DNA of 64,000 nucleotides, taken from contig JANOJN010000228.1 of the NCBI GenBank assembly GCA_031418775.1, positions 14,376 to 78,375 on the forward strand. The letters are read 5' to 3'. Below are positions 33,848 through 42,094 of the stretch, in pieces. The DNA comes from JANLQX01 sp031418775 (lineage in GTDB: Bacteria > Actinomycetota > Acidimicrobiia > Acidimicrobiales > JANYDT01). The notes beneath the pieces are model-generated. The model ran no database searches and was not told the origin of the DNA. It saw only the letters and a program-made list of their open reading frames with translations. A program made the translations under genes and the position numbers. Numbering within the stretch: position 1 is the first letter of the stretch; each line of letters starts with the position of its first letter.

Positions 33848-34636
33848 ATGCTCGAACCAGCGTCTTCACCACAACCGTCCCGCCCTCAAACGGCCCTTCC
33901 CGACACGGCCGCTCCCGACACCAACCCGCCCGAGACGGCACCCGCCGATGGCGACGGAGCCCAGCGCCACACCGATGTCCTCGTCATCGGCGGAGGGGCT
34001 CCGCCACCGCTAGCGCTTCGGGCACTGCTCCGCCCGGCAGACCAGGTGATCTGCGCCGATCGGGGGTACGCCCATGCCCTGGCGCTCGGTTTGACTCCGA
34101 CGGTGCTGATCGGCGACTTCGACTCGCTCTCACCGGTCGACCTCGACCGTGCCCGAGCGGCCGGGGTGAGCATCGAGGCGCATTCGCCGGAGAAGGACTC
34201 CACCGATCTCGAACTCGCGCTCGACCGAGCAGTGACCGGACACCGAAGGGAGCTACGCGTCACGGTCGTCGCCACCCCCGATGTGGGTGAGCGCATCGAC
34301 CATCTCCTCTCCCAGCTCGCCCTGCTCGCGGCGCCGAAGTACGCAGACGCCGAGCTGCTGGCCTGGTTCGGTAGCGCATGCGTCCAGATCGTCCACCCGG
34401 CACGCACTGTCGCCATGCAGGGTCGACCCGGCGAGCTGGTGACCCTCCTCGCCATCGGCGGCGTGGCGACCGGTGTCACGACCACGGGACTGACCTACGC
34501 CCTACGGGACGAGTCGCTCTCACCTTTCTCGACAAGAGGCGTCTCCAACGTCTTGTTCAACACATCCGCAACCATCTCCGTTGCCGGAGGATGCCTCGCC
34601 ATCGTCCGGCCCCACGCCATGGAAGACAACTCATGA
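33848..34636 (+). CDS. Thiamine pyrophosphokinase
   Basis: This encodes 262 residues from ATG 33848, right after the riboswitch ribosome site. The frame upstream of this ATG is riboswitch sequence, not protein. After a Pro/Thr-rich N terminus of about 40 residues come CADRGYAHAL, PTVLIGDFDSL and SPEKDSTDLELAL, the thiamine pyrophosphokinase core with its metal-binding aspartates. It converts thiamine and ATP to TPP. Its stop overlaps the binding-protein start (ATGA), so imported thiamine is directly activated by a co-translated enzyme. Confidence 0.92.
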   Translation: MLEPASSPQPSRPQTALPDTAAPDTNPPETAPADGDGAQRHTDVLVIGGGAPPPLALRALLRPADQVICADRGYAHALALGLTPTVLIGDFDSLSPVDLDRARAAGVSIEAHSPEKDSTDLELALDRAVTGHRRELRVTVVATPDVGERIDHLLSQLALLAAPKYADAELLAWFGSACVQIVHPARTVAMQGRPGELVTLLAIGGVATGVTTTGLTYALRDESLSPFSTRGVSNVLFNTSATISVAGGCLAIVRPHAMEDNS

Positions 34637-35694
34637 AACTGCTCCGAACCGCCGCCGCACTGATAGGTGCACTTGCCATTGCGGGTTGCTCGTCGAACGA
34701 CACCGCCAAGCCGGCCAAGCCACGCGAGATCGTGCTCCTCGCATATGACTCCTTCGTCCTGTCCAAAGGAGTGATCGAAGGATTCACGAAGAGCACCGGA
34801 ATCCCCGTGAAGGTCGTGACCCAGGGCGACGCAGGTGAGCTGATCAACAGTGCGATCCTCACCAAGGCCAGTCCGGAGAGTGGCGTTCTCTGGGGCGTGG
34901 ACTCCACGTTCCTCAGCCGGGCGATCGAGGAAGGGGTCTTCTCGCCCTACACGTCGAAGCTGGCCGACGACCTCGATCCGGCCTTGCGGGCGCTGGCCCC
35001 GAAGGACGAAGTCACTCCGGTCGACCGGGGCGACGTGTGCGTCAACTACGACCGCGCCGAACTCGCCCGCCGGGGGGTCGAGCCGCCGACGAAGCTCGAG
35101 GATCTCGCCGACCCGAGGTACAAGGGGATGCTCGTCGTGCAGAGTCCGTCCACCTCGTCGCCCGGCTTGGCCTTCCTCCTCGCAACCGTCGCCCGGTTCG
35201 GTGAGAAGCAACAGGGCGGATGGCAGGACTACTGGACGAGCCTGAAGACCAACGACGTGAAGGTCACGAGCGGTTGGACGGAGGCCTACGAGACCTGGTT
35301 CAGCGCGGGTGGCGGCAAAGGTGACCGACCCCTCGTCGTGTCCTACGCGACATCGCCCGCGGCAGCCGTTCTCTTCGGACCCGACCCGGCCGCGACCGAG
35401 GCACCTACCGGGGTGATCGAGGACACGTGTTATCGCCAGGTCGAGTTCGCCGGCGTGCTGCGGGGCGAGGCACAGGCTGAGGCCCGTCAGCTCCTCGACT
35501 TCCTCGTCAGCCCCGCCGTGCAGGAGGACATGCAACTCAACATGTTCGTGCTCCCGTCCAACACCAAGGCCCGGATCGACAAGGCATTCACGTCGTTTGC
35601 GCTCTTCCCGGCCAACGCCGTCGAACTCCCACCCGAACAGGTCGGGGCGAACCGCGAGCGATGGATCGACGAGTGGACGAACCTGGTGACATGA
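34633..35694 (+). CDS. thiB: Thiamine-type ABC binding lipoprotein ThiB
   Basis: This encodes 353 residues. The signal peptide ends in LAIAGC, so C19 should be lipidated. The fold is of the iron/thiamine/spermidine binding type, with LLAYDSFVLSKGVIEGF, GDAGELINSAIL, GVDSTFL and VVQSPSTSSPGLAFL. These, and the TPP riboswitch upstream, support thiamine as the ligand. It overlaps the kinase gene by 4 bases and is followed by a tandem repeat, then the permease gene. Confidence 0.9.
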   Translation: MKLLRTAAALIGALAIAGCSSNDTAKPAKPREIVLLAYDSFVLSKGVIEGFTKSTGIPVKVVTQGDAGELINSAILTKASPESGVLWGVDSTFLSRAIEEGVFSPYTSKLADDLDPALRALAPKDEVTPVDRGDVCVNYDRAELARRGVEPPTKLEDLADPRYKGMLVVQSPSTSSPGLAFLLATVARFGEKQQGGWQDYWTSLKTNDVKVTSGWTEAYETWFSAGGGKGDRPLVVSYATSPAAAVLFGPDPAATEAPTGVIEDTCYRQVEFAGVLRGEAQAEARQLLDFLVSPAVQEDMQLNMFVLPSNTKARIDKAFTSFALFPANAVELPPEQVGANRERWIDEWTNLVT

Positions 35695-35727
35695 GGTCGT
35701 CGCCGAACCTCCATTCGAACGGCGGCA

Positions 35728-35805
35728 CTGCCGGGTCTGCCGGGTCTGCCGGGTCTGCCGGGTCTGCCGGGTCTGCCGGGTCTGCCGGGTCTGCCGGGTC
35801 TGCCG
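35728..35805. repeat. 9-bp tandem repeat, over eight units
   Basis: CTGCCGGGT is repeated eight times without change, plus a partial unit, in the 124-base gap between thiB and thiP. The array ends 13 bases before the thiP start. In the thiP frame it reads as repeating Val-Cys-Arg with no stop. It looks like a recent slippage array; it may alter coupling of thiP to thiB. Confidence 0.9.
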
Positions 35806-35818
35806 ACCACGGTGCCCA

Positions 35819-37420
35819 GTGAACCGGAGGAGCTCGCAGCTGGGCGGGGCTCGGGCGCGTCGCACCCTTCCGAAGATCGGCGCGTTGCAGCTCGCCGCCT
35901 CTGCGTTCGTCGCGCTCTTCGTCATCTGGCCGGTCGCCCGGCTTCTCATCGACGGCCTGAGCAGGTCGGCGCTCAGCGACGTCATGTCGAACACCCGGAT
36001 TCGCGGCATCGCCTGGTTCACGACATGGCAGGCCGTGCTCTCCACGGCCGCGGTGCTCACCCTTGCACTCCCGCTCTCGGCGGCGCTGAGCCGTTCCCGA
36101 TTTCGCGGTCGTCGCGCTGCCATGTTGTTCGCGGCGGCCCCGTTCACGCTCCCGACCGTGGTGGTCGGCACTGCGTTCCTGGCCACCCTCCCCGGAGATC
36201 TTCGCCAGGGATGGTTCGCTATCATCTGTGCACATATTTTCTTCAACGTCGGAATGGCGACCCGAGTACTGACCACGGCGACGGAGGGTCTTGACCACTC
36301 TCCGTGGGAGGCCGCGCGCACGCTCGGCGCGTCGCCGTTCGTGGCGTGGCGGACCATCACGTTCCGGCAGCTTCGGCCGAACCTCCTCGCCGTCGCGTCG
36401 ATCGTCGGGACCCTGACGCTCACGTCGTTCGGGACGGTCTTGCTCCTCGGTGGCCCCAGCTACACGACCGTCGATGTCGAGATCTACCGCCAGGCGCTCC
36501 AGGTCCTGCGCCTCGACCGCGCGGCCGCCCTCTCCGTGCTCCAGTTCGCTCTGGTCGGCGCCGTGCTGGTCTGGACGTTGCGACACGAATCTCCCCCTGC
36601 ATCGACTCGCGGCCGCAACCGCCGCGCGGCGATGCCGCTCGTGGCGCAGATAGCGGCCGCCACGGTCCTGGTCGGTGTCGTTCTCACCCCGCTCGTGGCG
36701 TTGGCCAGGCGAGCGCTCCGACAGGCTGACGGCTCGTTCGGGTTCGACAACTTCCGCGCCCTCGCTGAGGTGACCCGCGGATCGGGTCTCGTCGACACAC
36801 CGATCACGAGCCTCGTGGTAAGCCTTCGCACCGCGTCCGCTGCTGCGGCCATTGCGATCGTTGTCGGAATGGCCGTTGTCGTAGCGGCGACCCGGTCACG
36901 TTCCCTCGCCGCACGACGCATCATGCACGCGCTGGGCACCCTGCCGCTCGCCACTTCGGCGGTGGCTCTCGGCCTCGGCGTGCTCCTCGGGTTCTCGTCG
37001 GAACCGTTCGCCTGGCGACGTTCGGCGCTCCTTCTGCCATGTGTGCAGGCGGTCGTGTGCCTACCCTTCGTGGTGCGCACGATCCTCCCAGCACTCGCCG
37101 GGGTGCCGCCCGCACTCTCGGAGGCTGCGGCGACGCTCGGTGCCTCGCCATGGCGGGCCTGGTGGTCCGTGGACTTCGCGGTTGCCCGCCGCTCGATCGG
37201 CGTCGCGATCGGAATCGCGTTCACGGTTGCGTTGGGTGAGTTTGGCGCATCCTCGTTTCTTGCGCGCCCACAGACGCCGACCATGCCGATTGCCATCGCC
37301 CGGCTCTCCGGCCGCCCCGGCCAAGTCGTGCAAGGGCAGGCCGCGGCCCTCGCGCTCGTGCTCGGTGTACTTACGATGTTGTGCGTGGGCCTCGCCGAGC
37401 GAACCCGACGACCGCGATGA
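35819..37420 (+). CDS. thiP: Thiamine-type ABC permease ThiP
   Basis: This encodes 533 residues with two permease halves in one chain, as in ThiP. The first EAA loop is EAARTLGASP and the second EAAATLGASP. About twelve hydrophobic segments are visible. The start at GTG 35819 lacks a good ribosome binding site because the tandem repeat occupies the upstream region. It ends overlapping the ATPase gene (ATGA). Confidence 0.88.
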   Translation: MNRRSSQLGGARARRTLPKIGALQLAASAFVALFVIWPVARLLIDGLSRSALSDVMSNTRIRGIAWFTTWQAVLSTAAVLTLALPLSAALSRSRFRGRRAAMLFAAAPFTLPTVVVGTAFLATLPGDLRQGWFAIICAHIFFNVGMATRVLTTATEGLDHSPWEAARTLGASPFVAWRTITFRQLRPNLLAVASIVGTLTLTSFGTVLLLGGPSYTTVDVEIYRQALQVLRLDRAAALSVLQFALVGAVLVWTLRHESPPASTRGRNRRAAMPLVAQIAAATVLVGVVLTPLVALARRALRQADGSFGFDNFRALAEVTRGSGLVDTPITSLVVSLRTASAAAAIAIVVGMAVVVAATRSRSLAARRIMHALGTLPLATSAVALGLGVLLGFSSEPFAWRRSALLLPCVQAVVCLPFVVRTILPALAGVPPALSEAAATLGASPWRAWWSVDFAVARRSIGVAIGIAFTVALGEFGASSFLARPQTPTMPIAIARLSGRPGQVVQGQAAALALVLGVLTMLCVGLAERTRRPR

Positions 37421-38079
37421 ACGCGATGAACGCGCTCTCCGTTCGCGATGTCACCGTCCGCTTCGGCGAACGCACAGTGCTCGACAAGATCTCGCTCGAT
37501 GTCGAACAGTCCGAGCTGGTCGTCGTCATGGGACCGAGTGGGTGCGGGAAGAGCACCCTGCTCCGGGCGATCGCCGGCCTCGAACCGATCGACAGAGGCA
37601 GCATCCTCCTCAACGGCCGTGATGCCACGACGCTCCCGCCGCATCAACGCAACATCGGATTCGTCTTCCAGGACCTCGCCCTGTTCCCCCACCTGGGCGT
37701 CGGCGAGAACATCGCGTATGGGCTTCGACGACGGGGAATGAAGGTGCCGGAACGCCGAGCGCGGGTCGCTGAACTGCTCGACCTCGTCGGCCTAGGCGAC
37801 TCGACCCTGAGGAATGTGCAGACGCTGTCCGGTGGCGAGCAGCAGCGAGTCGCTGTGGCCCGCGCACTTGCGCCATCACCGTCACTCCTCCTGCTCGACG
37901 AACCGTTGTCCGCCCTCGATGCTGACCGCAAGCTCGGCATCGCCGACGAGATCATCCGGGTGATCCGGACGACCGGGACGGCCGCGCTGTACGTCACCCA
38001 CGACGAGGACGAGGCGGAGCGAGTCGGTTCACGGGTGTTGCACCTCGAAGATGGCCGACTCGTCGGCGGCGGCTCCTAG
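37417..38079 (+). CDS. thiQ: Thiamine-type ABC ATPase ThiQ
   Basis: This encodes 220 residues from ATG 37417, overlapping the thiP stop. Walker A GPSGCGKST (39-47), FQDLALFPH, signature LSGGEQQR and Walker B LLLDEPLSALD are intact. The short length without a C-terminal regulatory domain fits ThiQ. It drives the ThiB/ThiP importer in the riboswitch-controlled unit. Confidence 0.9.
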   Translation: MNAMNALSVRDVTVRFGERTVLDKISLDVEQSELVVVMGPSGCGKSTLLRAIAGLEPIDRGSILLNGRDATTLPPHQRNIGFVFQDLALFPHLGVGENIAYGLRRRGMKVPERRARVAELLDLVGLGDSTLRNVQTLSGGEQQRVAVARALAPSPSLLLLDEPLSALDADRKLGIADEIIRVIRTTGTAALYVTHDEDEAERVGSRVLHLEDGRLVGGGS

Positions 38080-38246
38080 TTCGGTCTGCGCCTCCAGGAT
38101 GAGCGGCTCCACCGGCGCAGTGCCCCGACGTAGGTCGATCTCCTCAAATCTGATGATTTGCTTCTCCGGGGTGTAATCCCACCGCAGGAGTCGGCATTGG
38201 AGATGGACACCCCAACAACGGGGCGTCTTCCTCAGGAGCTACAGCT

Positions 38247-38786
38247 ATGAAGTACAACTTCGCACCCCGCACCGTTCGTCGTTTCCTCACCGCAGCAGCT
38301 GTCGTCGCCGTGAGCGCCGGCACCGTGTTGTCCGCCGGCGCGGCACAGGCTGCCACCACGGCGCCGCCGGCCGTGAGCCCGGTCACCTCGCGCCTCATGT
38401 TGGCGTGCCGCTTCACCGCCAGCGACCGCACCGTGCTCTGCTACTCGAACACCCCGAAGCCGACCGGCTTCGCATCGTGGGCGATCCTTCGTGGCGACGG
38501 CACCCGGAAGGACGCGATCCGTTTCGACCTCGATCACGTGATCCTCACGCCGGACTTCCAGGCCGTTGCCGACAACGGCTTCGGACCGGTCACGGGTTCG
38601 AGCTTCCGCACCGTCGTCGACCCGAGCGAGCGTGTTCTCCTCAACCCGCCGAGCGAGACCGGCCTTCTGAACCCGCCGAGCAATCGGACCGCGCACGTGA
38701 ACCAGTACTACCTCATCGCCCTCGACGTCGCCGGCCGCTCGATTGCGCAGAGCCCGGTCGTCTCCGTGCAGATCCCGGCAGTCTGA
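38247..38786 (+). CDS. Secreted Fn3-like protein
   Basis: This encodes 179 residues from ATG 38247, with AGGAG 10 bases upstream. The signal peptide runs to about residue 35 (AGAAQA-A). The mature part is a single beta-rich domain: ACRFTASDRTVLCYS with two cysteines at the start, and YYLIALDVAGRSIAQSPVV at the end. The same start and end patterns occur in the outer domain of the anti-sigma-like protein at 39547, so the domains look homologous. A GLLNPPS/VLLNPPS doublet lies inside. A CAAATCTGATGATTTG palindrome at 38144 may be regulatory. Confidence 0.7.
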   Translation: MKYNFAPRTVRRFLTAAAVVAVSAGTVLSAGAAQAATTAPPAVSPVTSRLMLACRFTASDRTVLCYSNTPKPTGFASWAILRGDGTRKDAIRFDLDHVILTPDFQAVADNGFGPVTGSSFRTVVDPSERVLLNPPSETGLLNPPSNRTAHVNQYYLIALDVAGRSIAQSPVVSVQIPAV

Positions 38787-38808
38787 CCCTTCGCACTTCG
38801 CGCACTGC

Positions 38809-38845
38809 GGGCCGATCACGTGCTCCTTGTCATCGTGATCGGCCC
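38809..38845. terminator. Strong hairpin after secreted-protein gene
   Basis: GGGCCGATCACG (38809-38820) and CGTGATCGGCCC (38834-38845) form a perfect 12-bp stem with a 13-base loop. It lies 23 bases after the stop at 38786 and separates this gene from the sigma factor gene. Confidence 0.75.
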
Positions 38846-38935
38846 GGCGTCCGACTCCGTCGGCGCAACATGCCGTCATCAAGTCGATCGACCATCCTCC
38901 TTTTGGCATCGGCCAGCCGATAGAGACGCCGGCTG

Positions 38936-39550
38936 ATGCCATCCGCGGCGGACGCCTCCGTTTCCGCAACCCGACGCGACGAGTCCGACGACGCCCTCGA
39001 CAGAGCGCTCGTCGAGCGGAGCCAGTCCGGTGAGCGCGAGGCGTTCTCCGAGTTGTACCGCCGCCACGTCCGCGGAGTCCACGCATTCGCGTACCGGTCC
39101 TCCGGGTCGAAGGACATCGCCGACGAAGTCACGTCGGCCACGTTCGAGCGGGCGCTGCGATCGTTGCATACATTCACCTGGAAGGGTGGAGGCATCCACC
39201 CGTGGCCGTTGCGGATTGCCGCCACCGAAACGTCGGCGTGGTACCGCCGAGAGCAGAAGGCATCGAAACCACGTGCACAGATGATCCTTCGAGAGCTCGC
39301 AGAACGGTCAGCCGATCAAGAAGACGAGCCGACCCGTGATGTGGACCCGATGGCGATGCGCGCTGCGCTCGGGACGCTCCACCCCAGCTATCAGGAGGCC
39401 ATCAGCCTCCGCTATTTCGCGGCGTGCTCGCTCGATGAGATCGCAACCGCCATGGGCTGCAGCAAGGCCACCTTGTCGGTGACCTTGCACCGTGCCGTGA
39501 GCGCGCTACGGAGATCACTCGCTGCGACCAGCAACGAGGTGCTCCCGTGA
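38936..39550 (+). CDS. ECF-type RNA polymerase sigma factor
   Basis: This encodes 204 residues from ATG 38936. Region 2 covers about residues 30-100 (SELYRRHVRGVHAFAYR, DIADEVTSATFERAL), and region 4 about 140-195 (LHPSYQEAISLRYFAACSLDEIATAMGCSKATLSVTLHRA). There is no region 3. It would direct transcription of envelope-related genes when released by its partner. Its stop overlaps the start of the membrane protein gene (GTGA), the usual sigma/anti-sigma layout. Confidence 0.9.
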   Translation: MPSAADASVSATRRDESDDALDRALVERSQSGEREAFSELYRRHVRGVHAFAYRSSGSKDIADEVTSATFERALRSLHTFTWKGGGIHPWPLRIAATETSAWYRREQKASKPRAQMILRELAERSADQEDEPTRDVDPMAMRAALGTLHPSYQEAISLRYFAACSLDEIATAMGCSKATLSVTLHRAVSALRRSLAATSNEVLP

Positions 39551-40668
39551 TCCGGTTCAACAAGAAGGGCGAACGAATCTCGCGTCTCGACGTGGAGAAG
39601 GGTTTGCAGGCGCTCTCGGCGGAAACTCCTCCCCGTCCCGACGAAGACTTCCTCCACGGGCTGGATCAGCGCTTGCGCACGTTGGATCTCGACGCAGCTG
39701 TTCCTCAGCCCGCAGTTCGCCGCTCGATCAGCGGTCGCCTGGCCGTCCTCGCTGGAACGGTCGCAGTCGGCGCGGTAGCGGCCGTCGCCGCAATCACGTC
39801 AGGCGCCGTACCCGGGATCCTCAACGCCGACGAGCCATCGACCACGACCACGACCACCGAGCTATCGGAGACGACCACCGCCACGACAATCGCATTGACG
39901 GCGCCGCCGATGCCGATCGCGGCGACGGTCATCCCTCCCGCCGGCGACGACCTCGTCTTTGATGTGCCGTTCCAGGACACGGTGCCACCGACGAACCCGG
40001 CAAACACTGCCGCGACGGTCGTTGCGTCGACGTCAACACCCATCGGGCCGATCGTGACCACGCCCGTGAGCGCGATGCCGACGACAACTGTTTCGCGCAT
40101 CGCGACGTCGACGACTCGAGCGGCAACCGCCGTGACAAGTGGCGCACCAACAACGGCCGCCCCTCCACCGACCACTGTGTTCAAACCATCAACCACGACG
40201 GCAGCGACCACAACGGCGAGCCCGGTGACGACGACTGCTCCTCCGCCTGCGGCGACCTCGACCACGTCTGCATCGACGGCCACGACAACAAGACCCGCCA
40301 CGACGACCACGTCAGCCACCACGACCACCAACACGACCAGCTTCACTTCCACGACCACGATCGCTCCGACGACCACAACCGCACCGGTCCAAGGGCCGAT
40401 TCCGACGGCGATGACGATGAGCTGCACGCGTGCCAACCCGACCACGATCTCGTGCATGTGGTCAGCCGATCCGACCCCTGGCGTGACGTACCGACTCGGA
40501 CGGTTCAGGACCGGCGATGCGCAGAGCCAGGTCTTCGCGCAATCGTTGAGTGTCCTGACGTTCACCGATGCCAACCTGCTGGCCGGCCAGGGGGCGAGCT
40601 ATCGGGTTCAGGCGGTGCGGCCCGACGGGATCATCGTGAACCAAAGCCCAACGGTGACGGTGCCGTAG
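39547..40668 (+). CDS. Anti-sigma-like membrane protein with Thr-rich stalk
   Basis: This encodes 373 residues from GTG 39547. An N-terminal cytoplasmic part (1-60) is followed by one membrane helix near 62-85 and a very long Thr/Ala/Pro stalk (about 95-285). An outer Fn3-like domain of about 85 residues starts SCTRANPTTISCMWS and ends YRVQAVRPDGII then NQSPTVTV. No HxxxCxxC zinc anti-sigma motif is present. Coupling to the ECF gene suggests it is the anti-sigma factor. The outer domain matches the secreted protein at 38247, which may be a ligand or decoy. Confidence 0.7.
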   Translation: MIRFNKKGERISRLDVEKGLQALSAETPPRPDEDFLHGLDQRLRTLDLDAAVPQPAVRRSISGRLAVLAGTVAVGAVAAVAAITSGAVPGILNADEPSTTTTTTELSETTTATTIALTAPPMPIAATVIPPAGDDLVFDVPFQDTVPPTNPANTAATVVASTSTPIGPIVTTPVSAMPTTTVSRIATSTTRAATAVTSGAPTTAAPPPTTVFKPSTTTAATTTASPVTTTAPPPAATSTTSASTATTTRPATTTTSATTTTNTTSFTSTTTIAPTTTTAPVQGPIPTAMTMSCTRANPTTISCMWSADPTPGVTYRLGRFRTGDAQSQVFAQSLSVLTFTDANLLAGQGASYRVQAVRPDGIIVNQSPTVTVP

Positions 40669-40762
40669 GCGTTCCGTCGCTAGGAAGGCTCCATTCACCA
40701 CAGCCGACCGCCCAACCTCACCCCGCCTCGTGTGGCTGTGCACGTACCCCCGGTGTGATTCG

Positions 40763-41518
40763 ATGGTGGCAGTGACATCGACGATGCCCAATCGCCGCAG
40801 CACGGCTCCGGTCGATCCCGGGCCTTGCGTCTGGGACTTCCCCGACCCCCGCGCGGCAGACGATGACGGGCTCGTGGCCATCGGTGCGGACCTCGCACCG
40901 GCAACGCTCGTGCACGCCTATCGCCATGGGGTGTTTCCATGGCCGCACGGCAAGCGGAACCTCCCGTGGTTCTCGCCGAACCCGCGAGGCGTGCTACCCC
41001 TCGACGACATCTCCATGAGCAAGACGCTCCGCCAGACGATGCGGCGAAGCGGTTGGACGGCGACCGTCGATGCGGCGTTCGGCGACGTCATCGACGCCTG
41101 CTCGGTCCGTCAACGGGAAGGAACGTGGATCACCCCGAAGATGCGCGCTGCCTACATGGAGCTCCACGACATGGGCTGGACGCACAGCGCGGAGATCTGG
41201 GACGGGGAGGATCTCGTTGGCGGCTGCTATGGCGTGCTCGTCGGCGGCATGTTCATCGGCGAATCGATGTTCCACCGCGTCACCGACGCCTCGAAGGTCG
41301 CGCTCGTCGAGCTGGGGTCGCGCCTGCACGAGGGCGGAGCGGGACTCATCGACGTCCAGCTCGTTACCGACCACCTCGCATCGATGGGCGCTCGGCCCAT
41401 CCCCCGACAGCTGTACCTGGAGCTCCTCGTCGAGCTACGCGACGATTCCGTTCGTCTGCTTTGCGATCGGCTGCCGGTGAGCCGGCATCTGGAACGCCCT
41501 CAGAACAAGGAGTGCTGA
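40763..41518 (+). CDS. aat: Leucyl/phenylalanyl-tRNA-protein transferase
   Basis: This encodes 251 residues; ATG 40763 or ATG 40784 could be the start. Family blocks are FPDPRAADDDGLVAIGADL, YRHGVFPWP, LPWFSPNPRGVLPLD, GTWITPKMRAAYMELH and GGCYGVLVGGMFIGESMF. The enzyme adds Leu or Phe to proteins with N-terminal Arg or Lys, marking them for ClpAP-type proteolysis. Its 3' end overlaps that of rnhA by 19 bases on opposite strands. Confidence 0.93.
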   Translation: MVAVTSTMPNRRSTAPVDPGPCVWDFPDPRAADDDGLVAIGADLAPATLVHAYRHGVFPWPHGKRNLPWFSPNPRGVLPLDDISMSKTLRQTMRRSGWTATVDAAFGDVIDACSVRQREGTWITPKMRAAYMELHDMGWTHSAEIWDGEDLVGGCYGVLVGGMFIGESMFHRVTDASKVALVELGSRLHEGGAGLIDVQLVTDHLASMGARPIPRQLYLELLVELRDDSVRLLCDRLPVSRHLERPQNKEC

Positions 41519-42048
41519 GCGGGCGTCTCCGCGTCGGCGGCATCGTCGGCCGGTCCGGTCAGCACCGCGAGGCGACTCGGCAGCAGCGCGTTCGCGGCTA
41601 TCACCTTGCACGCCGCCACAGCGAGGCGATCGACGAGGTCGTTCATCGGGTTTCCGCTGTGTCCCTTCACCCAGACGAACTCGATACGGGAGATCTCCGG
41701 CTTCACGATCTCGACCAGCGGCTTCCACAGATCCTGATTCGCCACCGGTTGCTTCTGCGAGTTCTTCCACCCGTTGCGTTCCCAGTTGGCCCACCACCGC
41801 TGCTTGAAGCAGTTGACGACGTAGGTCGAGTCACTCACGATACGAACGACGCCGGTCGTCTGCGACAGCAGGGTGCGGAGCGCTTCGAGCACGGCGTTGA
41901 CCTCCATGCGCTGATTGGTCGAAACCGGTTCACCGCCACTCGCCGATGCGCCACCGTCGATCGCCCAGGCCCACCCACCTGGACCGGGGTTCCCTGCGCA
42001 TGCCCCATCCGTATAGGCGATGAGCATCTGGTCCGAATCGGCAGCCAT
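41500..42048 (-). CDS. rnhA: Ribonuclease HI
   Basis: This encodes 182 residues from ATG 42048. The catalytic carboxylates are all present: D14 (AYTDGACAGNPGPGGW), E49 (NQRMEVNAV), D73 (IVSDSTYV) and D140 (NDLVDRLA). It removes RNA from RNA-DNA hybrids. A C-terminal extension of about 25 residues follows the core. The handle region with KQRWWANWERNGWKNSQ is of the bacterial type. Confidence 0.95.
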   Translation of the reverse strand: MAADSDQMLIAYTDGACAGNPGPGGWAWAIDGGASASGGEPVSTNQRMEVNAVLEALRTLLSQTTGVVRIVSDSTYVVNCFKQRWWANWERNGWKNSQKQPVANQDLWKPLVEIVKPEISRIEFVWVKGHSGNPMNDLVDRLAVAACKVIAANALLPSRLAVLTGPADDAADAETPAQHSLF

Positions 42049-42094
42049 GGTGTCCAAGCCTGGCCGAGTTCACCGGTCGCCGGGGTGACGGTGG

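Noticed and set aside
35728..35805. CRISPR-like array
   Set aside because: There are no spacers: the 9-bp units are directly adjacent, so it is a simple tandem repeat.
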